Source: a bacterium (lineage in GTDB: Bacteria; UBP6; UBA1177; JAKLFG01). From it: 64,000 nt of DNA. The position numbers were made by a program, and so were the translations under genes. The stretch's first letter is position 1. Every line of letters begins with the position of its first letter. Where the stretch lies: NCBI GenBank assembly GCA_022709425.1, contig JAKLIW010000001.1:267552-331551 (forward strand), given 5' to 3'. This document shows, in pieces, positions 1 through 9,091 of this stretch. The notes below the pieces were generated by a model. That model did not search any database. It was not told the DNA's origin and worked only from the letters and a program-made list of their open reading frames with translations.

Positions 1-534
1 GAAGAGCTGTCCGGCGAGTTCCGACGGCTTCATGTTGAGTTCAAGCATCATCGTCGGGTTGCCGATGCGGTTGATGACCAGCATGAACACCCGCAGGAAG
101 AGATCGACATTGAGGTCTGCCCGCACCTCGCCGGTCTTTTTACCGCGCTCGATCACCTCTCCGATGTGCGAGAGTGTTTCGAGCCGCCGCTCCTCTATCT
201 CTTTCCATATATCGGGCGACATCTTCATATCGAGCATCATCGGCTCCGAAACCTCGCGGCCAAGCGCGTGAAAAACCTCGACGACCCCGCCGAAGAACTC
301 GGCGACGGTGCCCGACCCCTGCATGAGTCCCTTCATTCGCGCCATTTTCGGCGCCATGATGGTGAGGATGACCGCTCGCACCAACTCCTCCTTCGACGGG
401 AACAGCGCGTACAGCGTTTTCTTGCTCATCCGCAGGTTCGCGGCGATCTCGTCCATCGTGATGCGCCGGAACCCGTATTGGTAAAAGAGCCTTTTCGCCT
501 CGGCGACCACCAGTTCGCGGGTATCTTCCGCCAT
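1..534 (-). CDS. TetR-family transcriptional regulator (3' end cut by window edge)
   Basis: Reading the minus strand from the ATG at 534 gives 178 codons that stay open to base 1, so the C-terminus is missing. Residues about 10-55 form a typical TetR helix-turn-helix: TMDEIAANLRMSKKTLYALF followed by SKEELV. The rest is helical with no recognisable ligand-pocket signature. The start is supported by GGAGG seven bases upstream of the ATG. TetR proteins are usually dimeric repressors that sense a small molecule. The gene follows a radical SAM gene on the same strand but has its own strong promoter and inverted repeats in the 86-bp gap, which suggests autoregulation. The ligand is unknown. Confidence 0.9.
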   Translation of the reverse strand, partial: MAEDTRELVVAEAKRLFYQYGFRRITMDEIAANLRMSKKTLYALFPSKEELVRAVILTIMAPKMARMKGLMQGSGTVAEFFGGVVEVFHALGREVSEPMMLDMKMSPDIWKEIEERRLETLSHIGEVIERGKKTGEVRADLNVDLFLRVFMLVINRIGNPTMMLELNMKPSELAGQLF

Positions 535-544
535 GAGAACCTCC

Positions 545-599
545 AAAACGAAGGAAACTTAAAACTCAAAATGCGTTTCCTTTATACCCTTTCGTTTTC
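545..599. promoter_or_regulatory. Nested inverted repeats, candidate TetR operator
   Basis: AAGGAAAC at 551-558 is mirrored by GTTTCCTT at 575-582. An outer AAAACGAA at 545-552 is mirrored by TTCGTTTT at 591-598. The inner right arm touches the -10 box of the TetR promoter, so a bound dimer would block transcription. The assignment to this TetR is inferred from position. Confidence 0.5.
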
Positions 600-609
600 A
601 AGATGTCAA
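581..609 (-). promoter_or_regulatory. Strong sigma70-like promoter for the TetR gene
   Basis: On the minus strand TTGACA (609-604) is separated by exactly 17 bases from TATAAA (586-581), close to the sigma70 consensus. It lies just beyond the radical SAM stop codon and 47 bases upstream of the TetR ATG. Confidence 0.75.
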
Positions 610-620
610 GGAGAATTTTT

Positions 621-1490
621 TTAGCGTTTGCGAAGCGCGATGCCCACTAATCCCATGAAATGTTTGAAGGAACGGAACGGTTTTCCCATCGCCCCCGAGA
701 AACAGCCACAGTGTGCACAGTCGGCGTCGGCGAAACAATAACGCGGCTTCCAATTGATATCGAAGTGAAGTACCTGTTCCCGCCAGTAGCAGGCGTCGCG
801 GTGGTCGCCCTGTTCGAACCAGTCGATCCCCGCCTCGGTTATCTGCAATATCCCCGGCTTCAGTCTCCTTACCCGGCGCAGTTCGTCGGTCATCTTTTTG
901 CGCAGTTCCCGCGATATCGATCCGCCGCGATCCTGTAGCGTGGTGTACAGATTGCAGACGACCCCCGAGATGCCGATATCGTCGGCAAGGTTGACCACAT
1001 ATTCGAGTTCCCGATAGTTGTGCTCCATGAGTGTCATGTTGAAAACGACCCGCCGGTCGCCGGTCACCCGCGTTACTACCTGTTGAAATATTCCGGCACC
1101 GCGGATCGCGTCGTGGGTCGCTTCAGTACCGTCGAGCGAGACGAATATCCGGTGGCGATAGCTTTCCTTTTCGGGAAGCGGTTGCGTTCCGTTGGTTATC
1201 ATCTCGACGAAGGGGAATATCCGGTCGGCAAGCAGCACCACCTCGGGCCGCAAAAGTGGTTCGCCCCCCATCAACATCACTCCCCGTACCCCGCGGTCGT
1301 ATAATTCTCCGAATCTTTTTTTCCATTCGTCGATCGACGGCTCATTTTCCTGCGCCACCTCTTTACCGGCGAAATGATAACAGTGAGGACAGCGCAGGTT
1401 GCACTGTTCGGTGATGTCGACCTCGGCAAGGAACGGCCGGTCGACAACGCTTCTTTTCAATGCATAGTAAAGCCACAGCGGCACATTCAT
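621..1490 (-). CDS. Radical SAM protein with C-terminal Cys cluster
   Basis: The 289-residue protein carries the radical SAM [4Fe-4S] motif CNLRCPHC at residues 30-37, a GGEPLLRPE segment that fits the SAM-binding GGE motif, and a C-terminal cysteine cluster (CYW..., YCFADADCAHCGC) that may hold a second cluster as in SPASM/Twitch proteins. I chose the ATG at 1490 (MNVPLW). The frame stays open up to 1616, but that extension uses AT-rich codons (TTA, TTG, AGG) unlike the gene and would overlap the divergent MFS start. Such enzymes modify peptides or cofactors; the substrate cannot be told. It is divergent from a transporter pair. Confidence 0.8.
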   Translation of the reverse strand: MNVPLWLYYALKRSVVDRPFLAEVDITEQCNLRCPHCYHFAGKEVAQENEPSIDEWKKRFGELYDRGVRGVMLMGGEPLLRPEVVLLADRIFPFVEMITNGTQPLPEKESYRHRIFVSLDGTEATHDAIRGAGIFQQVVTRVTGDRRVVFNMTLMEHNYRELEYVVNLADDIGISGVVCNLYTTLQDRGGSISRELRKKMTDELRRVRRLKPGILQITEAGIDWFEQGDHRDACYWREQVLHFDINWKPRYCFADADCAHCGCFSGAMGKPFRSFKHFMGLVGIALRKR

Positions 1491-1599
1491 GTTCCCGAGC
1501 CTAGCGGAACTTCCCACAAAAAGCAATTTGATAAATAATTTGCCAGCGGGGGAAAGTTCGATATACTTCAGCGACTTTTTACTCTCTTGGAGGGATTTC

Positions 1600-3174
1600 A
1601 TGAGTCTTGCGGACATGATTGTCTATTTTGGCGGTACCGGTTTCGGTATCATCTTCGTCGCCATCATCTGGAACTACCTGAAAGGTCTCAAGCAATCGCC
1701 ACGCGACATGTGGATATTGTTCGCCTATCTGGTGGTCACCTACATCGCCTATTCGTCGCAGAACTATTCGCTGACGCTCTGGCTTTCGGCCGACTGCGGG
1801 CTGGGCGATGTTGCGGCGGGAACCTATATAACCGTCTGGTCGATACTGCTGTCGATGGTCGGGATGGTGGCGGGGGCGCTGGTCGATACCATCGGCATCA
1901 AGCGTACCCTCTTCTTCAGCGTCACCTTCCTCATCATCGCCCGCGTGTCGCTCACTTTCATCACCGATCCGACGCTGGTCTTCATCGTCGGCTTCATCCC
2001 CTTCGCGATCGGGTTCGCGATCGTCTCGCCGGTCATATCGGTCGCCATCAAGCGCTTCACCACCAAGGAGAGCGCAGCGCTCGGCTTCGGGCTCTTTTAT
2101 GTCATCATGAACGCCGCCTACGCCGTCGGCGGCATCTTTTTCGATAAGGTCCGCGCCGCCTACATACTCAAAGACGAAGCGGGCAAGATCATCAACGACA
2201 ACGCCGGCACGCTGGTTTTCGGCTACCACCTGTCGACCTATCAGATGCTCTATCTCTTTGTCCTCATCATGACCGTTGCGAGCGTCGCGCTCCTATTCTT
2301 CATCCGTCCCGGCGTCGAATTGGACGAAAAGGGCGATGTTGTGGTCAAGCCGCTCATCGATCACGGCTCCGGTCTTGCCGCCATCAAGAGCGCCGCGGTC
2401 AAAACGGCCCAGATGCTCAAGTCGGTCGTTTCGGAGAAGTACTTCTGGATATTCATCTCCATCATCGGCCTGACCATCTTCGTCCGGATGGTCTTCTTCC
2501 AGTTCCACTACACCTTCCCGAAATACGGCCTGCGGGTCCTCGGGCTCGATGCGAAGATCGGCGCCATCTACGGCGTTCTCAACCCGGTCCTCATCATCTT
2601 CCTCGTGCCGCTGGCGGCGCTCATCACCAAGAAGATGGAATCGTACAAACTGCTGGTGGTGGGCTCGATCGTGTCGGCCTGTTCCTGTTTCATCGTCCTC
2701 ATCCCCGGCAAGTCGCTTGAATGGGTCACCGACACGGTGCTCGGCGAACTTATCTTCGTCCGTCTGCTCGGCAATTTCCCGACGGTCGAGGCGCTGCGCG
2801 CCAACCCGCCGACCCCCGATTACTGGCCGCTGATCCTCTTCATCCTCGTGTTCACCATCGGCGAGGCGATCTGGTCGCCGAAACTGATGCAGTTCACCGC
2901 CGAGATAGCGCCCAAGGGAAAGGAAGGCACCTACCTCGCCCTCGCGATCCTGCCGTTCTTCCTTGCGAAACTTATTGCCGGTCCGATGTCGGGACTGCTC
3001 CTCAACGCCTATGTCCCGGTCGGCCCGAACAAAGAGATCGCCGCCTCCTATCCCGACCATCCGATGGTCTGGGTGTGGATCGGCGGTATGGCGATCATCA
3101 CCCCCATCGGCCTGCTGCTCATGAAGGGACTCTTCCAGAAGCGAGAGGATCACGCCGCCGCCGCGGGTCACTGA
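1600..3174 (+). CDS. MFS transporter, first of a tandem paralogous pair
   Basis: A protein of 524 residues with about 12-14 hydrophobic helices. The loop GALVDTIGIKRTLFF matches the MFS motif A (GxxxDxxGxR). A conserved GFGLFYVIMNAAYAVGG stretch and SPKLMQFTAEIAPKGKEGTY are shared almost word for word with the next gene. The start at 1600 (MSLADMIVYF) has GGAGG about six bases upstream; an upstream in-frame ATG at 1489 would run through AT-rich leader sequence and has no ribosome site. Some features, such as the asparagine-containing FYVIMN helix, recall the POT peptide transporters, but the substrate is unknown. Confidence 0.85.
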   Translation: MSLADMIVYFGGTGFGIIFVAIIWNYLKGLKQSPRDMWILFAYLVVTYIAYSSQNYSLTLWLSADCGLGDVAAGTYITVWSILLSMVGMVAGALVDTIGIKRTLFFSVTFLIIARVSLTFITDPTLVFIVGFIPFAIGFAIVSPVISVAIKRFTTKESAALGFGLFYVIMNAAYAVGGIFFDKVRAAYILKDEAGKIINDNAGTLVFGYHLSTYQMLYLFVLIMTVASVALLFFIRPGVELDEKGDVVVKPLIDHGSGLAAIKSAAVKTAQMLKSVVSEKYFWIFISIIGLTIFVRMVFFQFHYTFPKYGLRVLGLDAKIGAIYGVLNPVLIIFLVPLAALITKKMESYKLLVVGSIVSACSCFIVLIPGKSLEWVTDTVLGELIFVRLLGNFPTVEALRANPPTPDYWPLILFILVFTIGEAIWSPKLMQFTAEIAPKGKEGTYLALAILPFFLAKLIAGPMSGLLLNAYVPVGPNKEIAASYPDHPMVWVWIGGMAIITPIGLLLMKGLFQKREDHAAAAGH

Positions 3175-3244
3175 AGAAAAAACTTTACTCGGCCCGCTCG
3201 GGCCGGTATCTTCCAGCGACACTTTTATCTGACGGGAGTCGTGC

Positions 3245-4918
3245 ATGAACGCTGTTGAATCGACGCTACGGACCGCCGACATCATCGTGTATGTGACCAT
3301 GGTCGGCCTCGCCATCGCCTTTTTCTACATCGTGTGGAGCTACGCGAAAGGACTTAAGGATTCGCCGCGCGACATGTGGGTGCTGTTCACCTACAAGATC
3401 ATCCAGTATGTCGCCTACGCCGCGATGAACCCCATCCTCATCCTGTGGCTTTCCAAGGAATGCGGGCTGGGCGATATCGCCGCCGGCAGTTATATCATGG
3501 CGTGGTCGATACTGCTGTCGCTGGTCGGGATGGTATCGGGGGCGCTGGTCGACACCATCGGCATCAAGCGGACCCTCATCTTCAGCGTTATCTTCCTCGT
3601 CTTCGCCCGGTTCTTCATGACCTTCGTCACCCATCCGGTGCTGATATTCTTCGTCGGGTTCGTCCCCTTCGCCATCGGCTTCGCGATGGTGGCGCCGGTA
3701 GTGTCGGTATCGATAAAACGCTTCACGACCAAAGAGGGTGCGACGCTCGGTTTCGGTCTGTTCTATGTCATCATGAACGCCGCCTACGCCATCGGCGGCT
3801 GGATGATCGACTACTTCCGCACGGTGTTCGTCGAACGCGACGCCACCGGCAAGATCATCAACGAGAACTTCGGCGCGACGCTCTTGGGCATGCACTTTTC
3901 GACCTATCAGCTCCTCTTCGTAACGGCGTTCATCCTCACCGCCCTGAGCGCCGCCTGCATATTCTTCATCCGCGACGGCATCGAGGTGGAGGAGGAGACC
4001 GACGAACAGGGCAAGAAGAGTTCTAAGATAGTCGTCAAGCCCGTGCAGGACCACGGATCGGGGCTCGCCGCGATAAAGAGCGCCTTCCTCACCATGTACG
4101 GCCGCATAAAAAGCGCCGTTTCGGAGAACTATTTCTGGATATTCATCCTCATCCTCACCGTGACGCTCTTTGTCCGGTTCATCTTCTTCCACCTCCACTA
4201 CACCTTCCCGAAGTACGGCATCCGCGTGCTGGGCGAAGGGGCGAAGATCGGCAACATCTACGGCGTCCTCAACCCGGCGCTCATCATCTTCCTCGTCCCG
4301 CTGTTCGCCGCGATAACGAAAAAATGGCGCTCCTTCACGATGCTGGTGGTCGGCTCGACCATCTCGGCCCTCTCCTGTTTCATCGCCGTCATCCCCGGCG
4401 CCTATTTCTCGGGGCTCACCGATTCGGTGCTCGGCGAGATCGTCTTCATCAAGTGGCTCGCGATGGCGCCCGATATGCCGACGCTCCTTGCCAACCCGCC
4501 GGTACCCGAATACTGGTCGCTCATCGTCTTTTTCACCGTCTTCACCATCGGCGAGGCGATCTGGTCGCCGCGGCTCATGCAGTTCACCGCCGAGATAGCG
4601 CCCAAGGGGAAAGAGGGGACCTACATCGCGCTGGCGGTCCTGCCGTTCTTCCTCGCCAAATTCGTCGTCGGCCCGATGTCGGGAATGCTCGTCAACGCCT
4701 ACACCCCGATGGTCGACAAGATCGATCCGGCGACCGGAGCGAAGGTGCTCGACGCCGCCGGGAAGGCGGTGCAGGTGGTGGGCGATCTTTCCCAACACTA
4801 CATGGTCTGGGTCTGGATCGGCGGCATGGCGATAGTCACCCCCATCGGCCTGCTCCTCCTGCACGGCATCTACAAGAAACACATGGAAGACAAGACCGGT
4901 CCCACCGCCGCCCACTAG
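3245..4918 (+). CDS. MFS transporter, second of a tandem paralogous pair
   Basis: 557 residues, clearly homologous along its whole length to the preceding gene (shared SPRDMW, GALVDTIGIKRTLIFS, RFTTKEGATLGFGLFYVIMN, PKYGIRVLG, MQFTAEIAPKGKEGTY). It has a longer central loop (VEEETDEQGKKSS) and a longer loop before the last helix. GGGAG sits six bases before the ATG. The 70-bp gap after the first gene contains only a short GC-rich inverted repeat (CGGCCC/GGGCCG near 3190) without a T-run, so the two are probably cotranscribed. They may form a heteromer or differ in substrate; neither can be shown from sequence. Confidence 0.85.
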   Translation: MNAVESTLRTADIIVYVTMVGLAIAFFYIVWSYAKGLKDSPRDMWVLFTYKIIQYVAYAAMNPILILWLSKECGLGDIAAGSYIMAWSILLSLVGMVSGALVDTIGIKRTLIFSVIFLVFARFFMTFVTHPVLIFFVGFVPFAIGFAMVAPVVSVSIKRFTTKEGATLGFGLFYVIMNAAYAIGGWMIDYFRTVFVERDATGKIINENFGATLLGMHFSTYQLLFVTAFILTALSAACIFFIRDGIEVEEETDEQGKKSSKIVVKPVQDHGSGLAAIKSAFLTMYGRIKSAVSENYFWIFILILTVTLFVRFIFFHLHYTFPKYGIRVLGEGAKIGNIYGVLNPALIIFLVPLFAAITKKWRSFTMLVVGSTISALSCFIAVIPGAYFSGLTDSVLGEIVFIKWLAMAPDMPTLLANPPVPEYWSLIVFFTVFTIGEAIWSPRLMQFTAEIAPKGKEGTYIALAVLPFFLAKFVVGPMSGMLVNAYTPMVDKIDPATGAKVLDAAGKAVQVVGDLSQHYMVWVWIGGMAIVTPIGLLLLHGIYKKHMEDKTGPTAAH

Positions 4919-5015
4919 GAACGACAGACACTTTTTCAACACCGTTCAATAAAAAAACCTTCGGCAAGACACCATATCACCGGTTTGCTGACCAACAGGG
5001 TGAATGGAGAATGCC

Positions 5016-6875
5016 ATGAACATCATGAAATTGCTAGCTCTTTTCATTTTTTTGCTTTTTGTCGCCGCTTGTGGCGCAAAGGCCGATCCCAACGGGACCG
5101 GGGTCCCCAAGAGCGATAAAACACTCGACAACTACGGCGACGAACAGATCGGCTACAAGAACAGCGATGCGTCGCGCGCCGCCGAAGAGGAAAAGGAAGA
5201 TATCAACACCGGCGGCGACCCAGCCGAGGACGAGTCTCCCGGCGACGGTACCTATACCGACAACGCCACCGCCGCCGATTCTTCGCAACCGATGGTCGAC
5301 GAAACCGTATCGGACGAGAACTGGTATCCCGACGAAATGGTGGTCGAGGAGGATATCCTTATCTCCGACGACGATACACTCCTGACCGATGAGGAGACGC
5401 GCCGCGTGAAGATGGCTACGACCGACCCGATCCTCGAGAACCCGTACTTCGAGACCGCGACGATCGACCGCTCCACCTTCTCGATCGATGTCGACACCGG
5501 CTCCTATTCGCTGGTGCGCGGCTATCTCAAGAATGGCGAACTGCCCCCCGCCGAATCGGTCCGCATCGAGGAAATGATCAATTACTTCCATATGCGCTAT
5601 AAACTACCCGAAGGCGACCTCCCGTTCCGCCTTTACACCGAACTGGCCACCTGTCCGTGGAATCCAAAACACAAACTGATGATGCTCGGGGTGCAGGGGC
5701 AGGAGGTGGCGCTGGCCGACCAGCCGCCGGCCAATCTCGTATTCCTCATCGACGTTTCGGGCTCGATGACCATGTCGGCCAACAAGTTGCCGCTTCTCAA
5801 AAAAGCCTTCCGGATGATGGCTTCACAGATGCGCGACATCGACCGCGTCGCCATCGTTAGCTACGCCGGCAACGAGGCGCTTGTTCTCGATTCGACACCC
5901 GGCAGCGATAAAGAGACCATCTACGCCGCGATCGACAACCTCGAAGGGGGCGGTTCGACCAACGGATCGGGCGGTATTCAGCTCGCCTATGAGGTGGCGA
6001 CCGAGAACTTCCTCGTCGACGGCAATAACCGCGTCATCCTCGCGACCGACGGCGACTTCAATGTCGGCATCACCGATCAGAACGAACTGGTTGATTTCAT
6101 CGCTCAAAAGCGCGACACCGGCGTATTCCTGAGCGTCTACGGCTTCGGCGAGGCGTGGGACGGCGGCAACTATCGCGACGAACAGTTGGAACAGTTGGCC
6201 GACAACGGCAACGGCATCTATTTTTACATCGACGGACCCGACGAGGCGCGCCGCGCCTTCCTCAACGGCCTGTCGGGGTCGCTCCTGACCATCGCCAAGG
6301 ATGTGAAACTGCAGGTCGCTTTCAACAAGAACAAGGTCAAGGCCTACCGCCTCGTCGGCTACGAGAACCGCGTGCTGGACAACGGCGATTTCAATAACGA
6401 TCTGGTCGACGCGGGGGAACTCGGTGCCGGTCTGTCGGTCACCGCCTTCTACGAGATCATCCCGGCCGACAGCGCCGAGGCCGTGCCAGAACCGCTCCCC
6501 GGCACCGTCGAAGAGCCCGACACCGACACCGAAATGAGCGATGACGACACCGTCATCGACGAGGCGCCAGTCACCGGCGACACCTTCGTCAATGTCCGCA
6601 TCCGCTATAAAGAACCCGATGCCGACACGAGCGAGCTACTCGAATATCCTTTAGAAGCGGACGACATCAGCCGGATTTTGCCGTCGCTCAAGTTCCTCTT
6701 CGCGGCGGGCGTGACCGAATTCTCGATGCTCCTGCGTCATTCGCAGTATCTGCCGACCCGCGACATCGACGAACTGCTGAAACTCGCCAAAGCGGCGCTC
6801 CCGGCCGACGCCGAAGGGGCGATCGCCGAGTTCATAACACTCGTCGAAACGGCGAAAAAACACTTCGAGGACTGA
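5016..6875 (+). CDS. YfbK-type von Willebrand factor A lipoprotein
   Basis: 619 residues. A signal peptide ends in the lipobox VAAC with Cys19, so the protein should be lipidated. An acidic low-complexity linker (about 25-125) leads to a VWA N-terminal segment (TIDRSTFSIDVDTGSYS), a VWA domain with an intact MIDAS start DVSGSM at about 246, and a C-terminal segment containing YRLVGYENR typical of the family that includes E. coli YfbK. ATG 5016 has GGAGA seven bases upstream, better than the in-frame ATG at 5004. The VWA domain should bind a protein partner through a metal ion. The partner is unknown; the MFS pair lies directly upstream. Confidence 0.88.
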   Translation: MNIMKLLALFIFLLFVAACGAKADPNGTGVPKSDKTLDNYGDEQIGYKNSDASRAAEEEKEDINTGGDPAEDESPGDGTYTDNATAADSSQPMVDETVSDENWYPDEMVVEEDILISDDDTLLTDEETRRVKMATTDPILENPYFETATIDRSTFSIDVDTGSYSLVRGYLKNGELPPAESVRIEEMINYFHMRYKLPEGDLPFRLYTELATCPWNPKHKLMMLGVQGQEVALADQPPANLVFLIDVSGSMTMSANKLPLLKKAFRMMASQMRDIDRVAIVSYAGNEALVLDSTPGSDKETIYAAIDNLEGGGSTNGSGGIQLAYEVATENFLVDGNNRVILATDGDFNVGITDQNELVDFIAQKRDTGVFLSVYGFGEAWDGGNYRDEQLEQLADNGNGIYFYIDGPDEARRAFLNGLSGSLLTIAKDVKLQVAFNKNKVKAYRLVGYENRVLDNGDFNNDLVDAGELGAGLSVTAFYEIIPADSAEAVPEPLPGTVEEPDTDTEMSDDDTVIDEAPVTGDTFVNVRIRYKEPDADTSELLEYPLEADDISRILPSLKFLFAAGVTEFSMLLRHSQYLPTRDIDELLKLAKAALPADAEGAIAEFITLVETAKKHFED

Positions 6876-6900
6876 CCGCCCGGTCTCGTCTTTCCCCCAT

Positions 6901-6929
6901 TTGACTTTAGTTTCTCCTTTCGATAGAAT
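6901..6929 (+). promoter_or_regulatory. Sigma70-like promoter for the 155-residue unknown gene
   Basis: TTGACT (6901-6906), a 17-base spacer and TAGAAT (6924-6929) lie 35 bases before the ATG at 6965, which also has a GGGAGA ribosome site. Confidence 0.65.
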
Positions 6930-6964
6930 GGCGCGTTGAAACTCAACGGGAGAACACTTCATTC

Positions 6965-7432
6965 ATGGTGAACATCGCTACGCAGACCAACGCCGAAGAA
7001 CTCGGCGGACGCATCGCGACGGCGGCGGGACGGCTCGCGCAGTTCGGCCCCGAGAGCGCTGAAGAGCAGGCTATTCAGGTACATTTGGTCGCGGCGCTGT
7101 ATGCCCTGCGGCGCGCCTTTACGTTTGAACTTTCGGAGGTGACCGCGCCGGCCGACGATCCGGGCGATGAATTGCGGCTGGTGGCGGCGCAACTCGCCGA
7201 GGGCGATTCGACTCAGGCGGAAAAGTGGCTCGCGGGGTTCTATCTCGCGGCGGCGGAGCACCGGCTGTCGCTCATCCCGCCGAAACTCAAAAGTTACCGG
7301 AAAGTTGAATCGCAAAGCATGGTGCCCAAGCGGCGGTCGGTGAAGCTGGCGACGCAGACCGGACGCATCGATCAGATAGCGGCGGCGGTCGCCCGCCTCG
7401 AAGAGCTGCTGGGTATCTTGTTGCCGGAGTAA
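6965..7432 (+). CDS. Hypothetical helical protein
   Basis: 155 residues, no signal peptide or membrane helix. It is Ala/Glu/Leu rich and likely all-helical, with a basic stretch near residues 107-125 (PKLKSYRKV, PKRRSVK) and a terminal heptad-like helix (IDQIAAAVARLEELLGILL) that could dimerise. I do not recognise a family. A strong promoter and GGGAGA ribosome site argue that it is real. It stands alone between the VWA gene and a convergent small gene; no function can be proposed. Confidence 0.6.
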   Translation: MVNIATQTNAEELGGRIATAAGRLAQFGPESAEEQAIQVHLVAALYALRRAFTFELSEVTAPADDPGDELRLVAAQLAEGDSTQAEKWLAGFYLAAAEHRLSLIPPKLKSYRKVESQSMVPKRRSVKLATQTGRIDQIAAAVARLEELLGILLPE

Positions 7433-7442
7433 TTTTGAGGCA

Positions 7443-7688
7443 TTATCCGCCCGATTTCTTGAGATTGGTCTCCCCTTCGGATTGGACGCGGCTGTCGACG
7501 ATGTAGGCGAGCCGTATCGCGTAGTCGACCGCCTGTTCGAGCAATTCCTTCTCGGTCTCCGGCGTTACCTTTCCCGCCACGATGAACCCCTGAAATATCA
7601 CCGCCGCCGCCTTGAGCACCGCCCGTTCGCTTGTCTGCAGTTCGAGATAATCGCCGTCCAGCGCTTCCTTGATGATGCCGTCATCCAT
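7443..7688 (-). CDS. Small hypothetical protein
   Basis: 81 residues from ATG 7688, chosen because GGAG lies six bases upstream. Longer in-frame starts up to 7757 would overlap the preceding ATPase gene. The product is acidic at the start (MDDGIIKEALDGDY), then helical (VLKAAAVIFQGFIVAG, ELLEQAVDYAIRLAYIV) with moderate hydrophobicity but no clear transmembrane segment. It follows the ATPase gene by 44 bases on the same strand and may be cotranscribed. No family recognised. Confidence 0.55.
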   Translation of the reverse strand: MDDGIIKEALDGDYLELQTSERAVLKAAAVIFQGFIVAGKVTPETEKELLEQAVDYAIRLAYIVDSRVQSEGETNLKKSGG

Positions 7689-7732
7689 GTCCAACTCCGT
7701 TACGAAAAGCCCTCTCCCAGTATCGCCCGATA

Positions 7733-8872
7733 TCATTTCTTTGCAAGTTCTTCCCACACCACGCTCACCGGCAGGACCTCGATCCGTTCATGCAGGACAT
7801 ACCGCTGCGAACCCGGATATATCACATACAGCCGTTCCAGAGAAAGTTCCTTGACCGCCGTCTGCATCGAGCGTGTCAGCACCGGCGCATCCATGAATTT
7901 ACATTCGGCGCCGTAGTTCCTCCCGCCGCTCTGCCAGAACAGATCAACCTCGGCGCCGCCGTGGACCGCCCAGAAGAATATCTCGCCGTCGCTCTTGTCG
8001 AGCGCCCGTACCGTCTGTTCGAGAGCAAAGCCCTCCCATGATGCACCGAGCTTCGGATGACCGAACAATTCCGCCTCGGTGCCGATGGACTGAAGAGCAT
8101 GAAATATCCCGCTGTCGCGGAGATAGAGTTTCGGCGCCTTGACCAGCCGCTTTGAGGTATTGGTATGCCACGGCATGAGCAGGCGCACCATGAAGGTTCC
8201 CACGAGGATGTCGAGATAGCGCCTGACCGTCGCGTCGGATATCCCAAACGAACGGGCCAGCTCGCTGTAATTCATCGTTTGCCCGTGATAGTGGGAAAGC
8301 ATCATCCAGAATCGGCGTAGCGTAGGTGCCGGGATGGCGATACCGAGTTGCGGGATATCCCGTTCCAGAAAGGTGGTGATGTACTGGTTGCGCCATTCGA
8401 GCGACCGGTCATCGTTCTCGGCGAGATAGGAGCGCGGATAGCCACCCCGCAACAGGAGCGCGCGCCAAAACTCCCCGCCGACATCGGCCAAGGAAAAACC
8501 GTCGAGATAGTGGTAACCGATCCTTCCCGCGAGCGATTCGGAACTCCGCACGACCAGATCTCGCGAGGCGCTGCCGAGTATCAGATATCGTTGCTGCTGC
8601 CGGGTATCGACCAGATGGCGCAAGAGCGGAAAGAGGTCGGGGCGTCTCTGTATCTCGTCAATGACGATGAGTCCTTCGAGCGTTTCCAACACTGTTTGCG
8701 GATTATCGAGCCGTGCCAGATCACGCGGATTTTCCAGATCGAAATAGTGCGCACCGTCCACCTGCCGCGAAAGGGTCGTTTTGCCGCATTGCCGTGCACC
8801 GAGAATAGCGGTGACGGGGAATTGGCGCATCAGATCTTTTAATCGTTGAAGGTCTTTTACTCTTGTCAGCAT
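7733..8872 (-). CDS. AAA-type ATPase with DUF4143 domain
   Basis: 379 residues. Walker A GARQCGKT at 25-32 follows the family opening (TAILGARQ), and the Walker B region reads LIVIDEIQRRPDLF. The C-terminal half carries a winged-helix-like segment (YSELARSFGISDATVRRYLDIL) and the DUF4143 pattern ending in nuclease-like GGAEVDLFWQSGGRNYGAECKF. Start ATG 8872 has GGAG nearby; an upstream extension to 8968 is AT-rich promoter DNA. These ATPases are widespread, often horizontally acquired and poorly understood. It appears as a solitary gene with its own promoter. Confidence 0.88.
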   Translation of the reverse strand: MLTRVKDLQRLKDLMRQFPVTAILGARQCGKTTLSRQVDGAHYFDLENPRDLARLDNPQTVLETLEGLIVIDEIQRRPDLFPLLRHLVDTRQQQRYLILGSASRDLVVRSSESLAGRIGYHYLDGFSLADVGGEFWRALLLRGGYPRSYLAENDDRSLEWRNQYITTFLERDIPQLGIAIPAPTLRRFWMMLSHYHGQTMNYSELARSFGISDATVRRYLDILVGTFMVRLLMPWHTNTSKRLVKAPKLYLRDSGIFHALQSIGTEAELFGHPKLGASWEGFALEQTVRALDKSDGEIFFWAVHGGAEVDLFWQSGGRNYGAECKFMDAPVLTRSMQTAVKELSLERLYVIYPGSQRYVLHERIEVLPVSVVWEELAKK

Positions 8873-8900
8873 GTTGTTCTCCAACCTATTGGTCTTCTTT

Positions 8901-8928
8901 ATAATACTTACTTTTTTTGAAAATTCAA
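8901..8928 (-). promoter_or_regulatory. Promoter for the DUF4143 ATPase gene
   Basis: On the minus strand TTGAAT (8928-8923), 16 bases, TATTAT (8906-8901), inside an unusually AT-rich 219-bp divergent region. Confidence 0.55.
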
Positions 8929-9027
8929 CTGTTGACCTCGAATTTTCATAAATGCTTGAAAGTACCATATATTACAATTAATTAAAACTATGAAAATTCT
9001 GAATGACCAAATGACCGAAGGGGTTCC

Positions 9028-9055
9028 TTGACTTCCCCCGTTTCCCGCATACAAC
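9028..9055 (+). promoter_or_regulatory. Candidate promoter for yitT-like gene
   Basis: TTGACT (9028-9033), 16 bases, TACAAC (9050-9055), 37 bases before the ATG. The -10 match is weak. Confidence 0.4.
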
Positions 9056-9091
9056 CGTAGTGTCCTTCGTACTTTAGCAAAGGAGAAAGAT

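Noticed and set aside
1489..1599. N-terminal extension of the first MFS transporter
   Set aside because: The extension covers the divergent promoter region and lacks a ribosome site, whereas ATG 1600 has GGAGG.
6874..6885. GACC/GGTC hairpin after the YfbK-type gene as terminator
   Set aside because: Four-base stem and no clear T-run; too weak to call.
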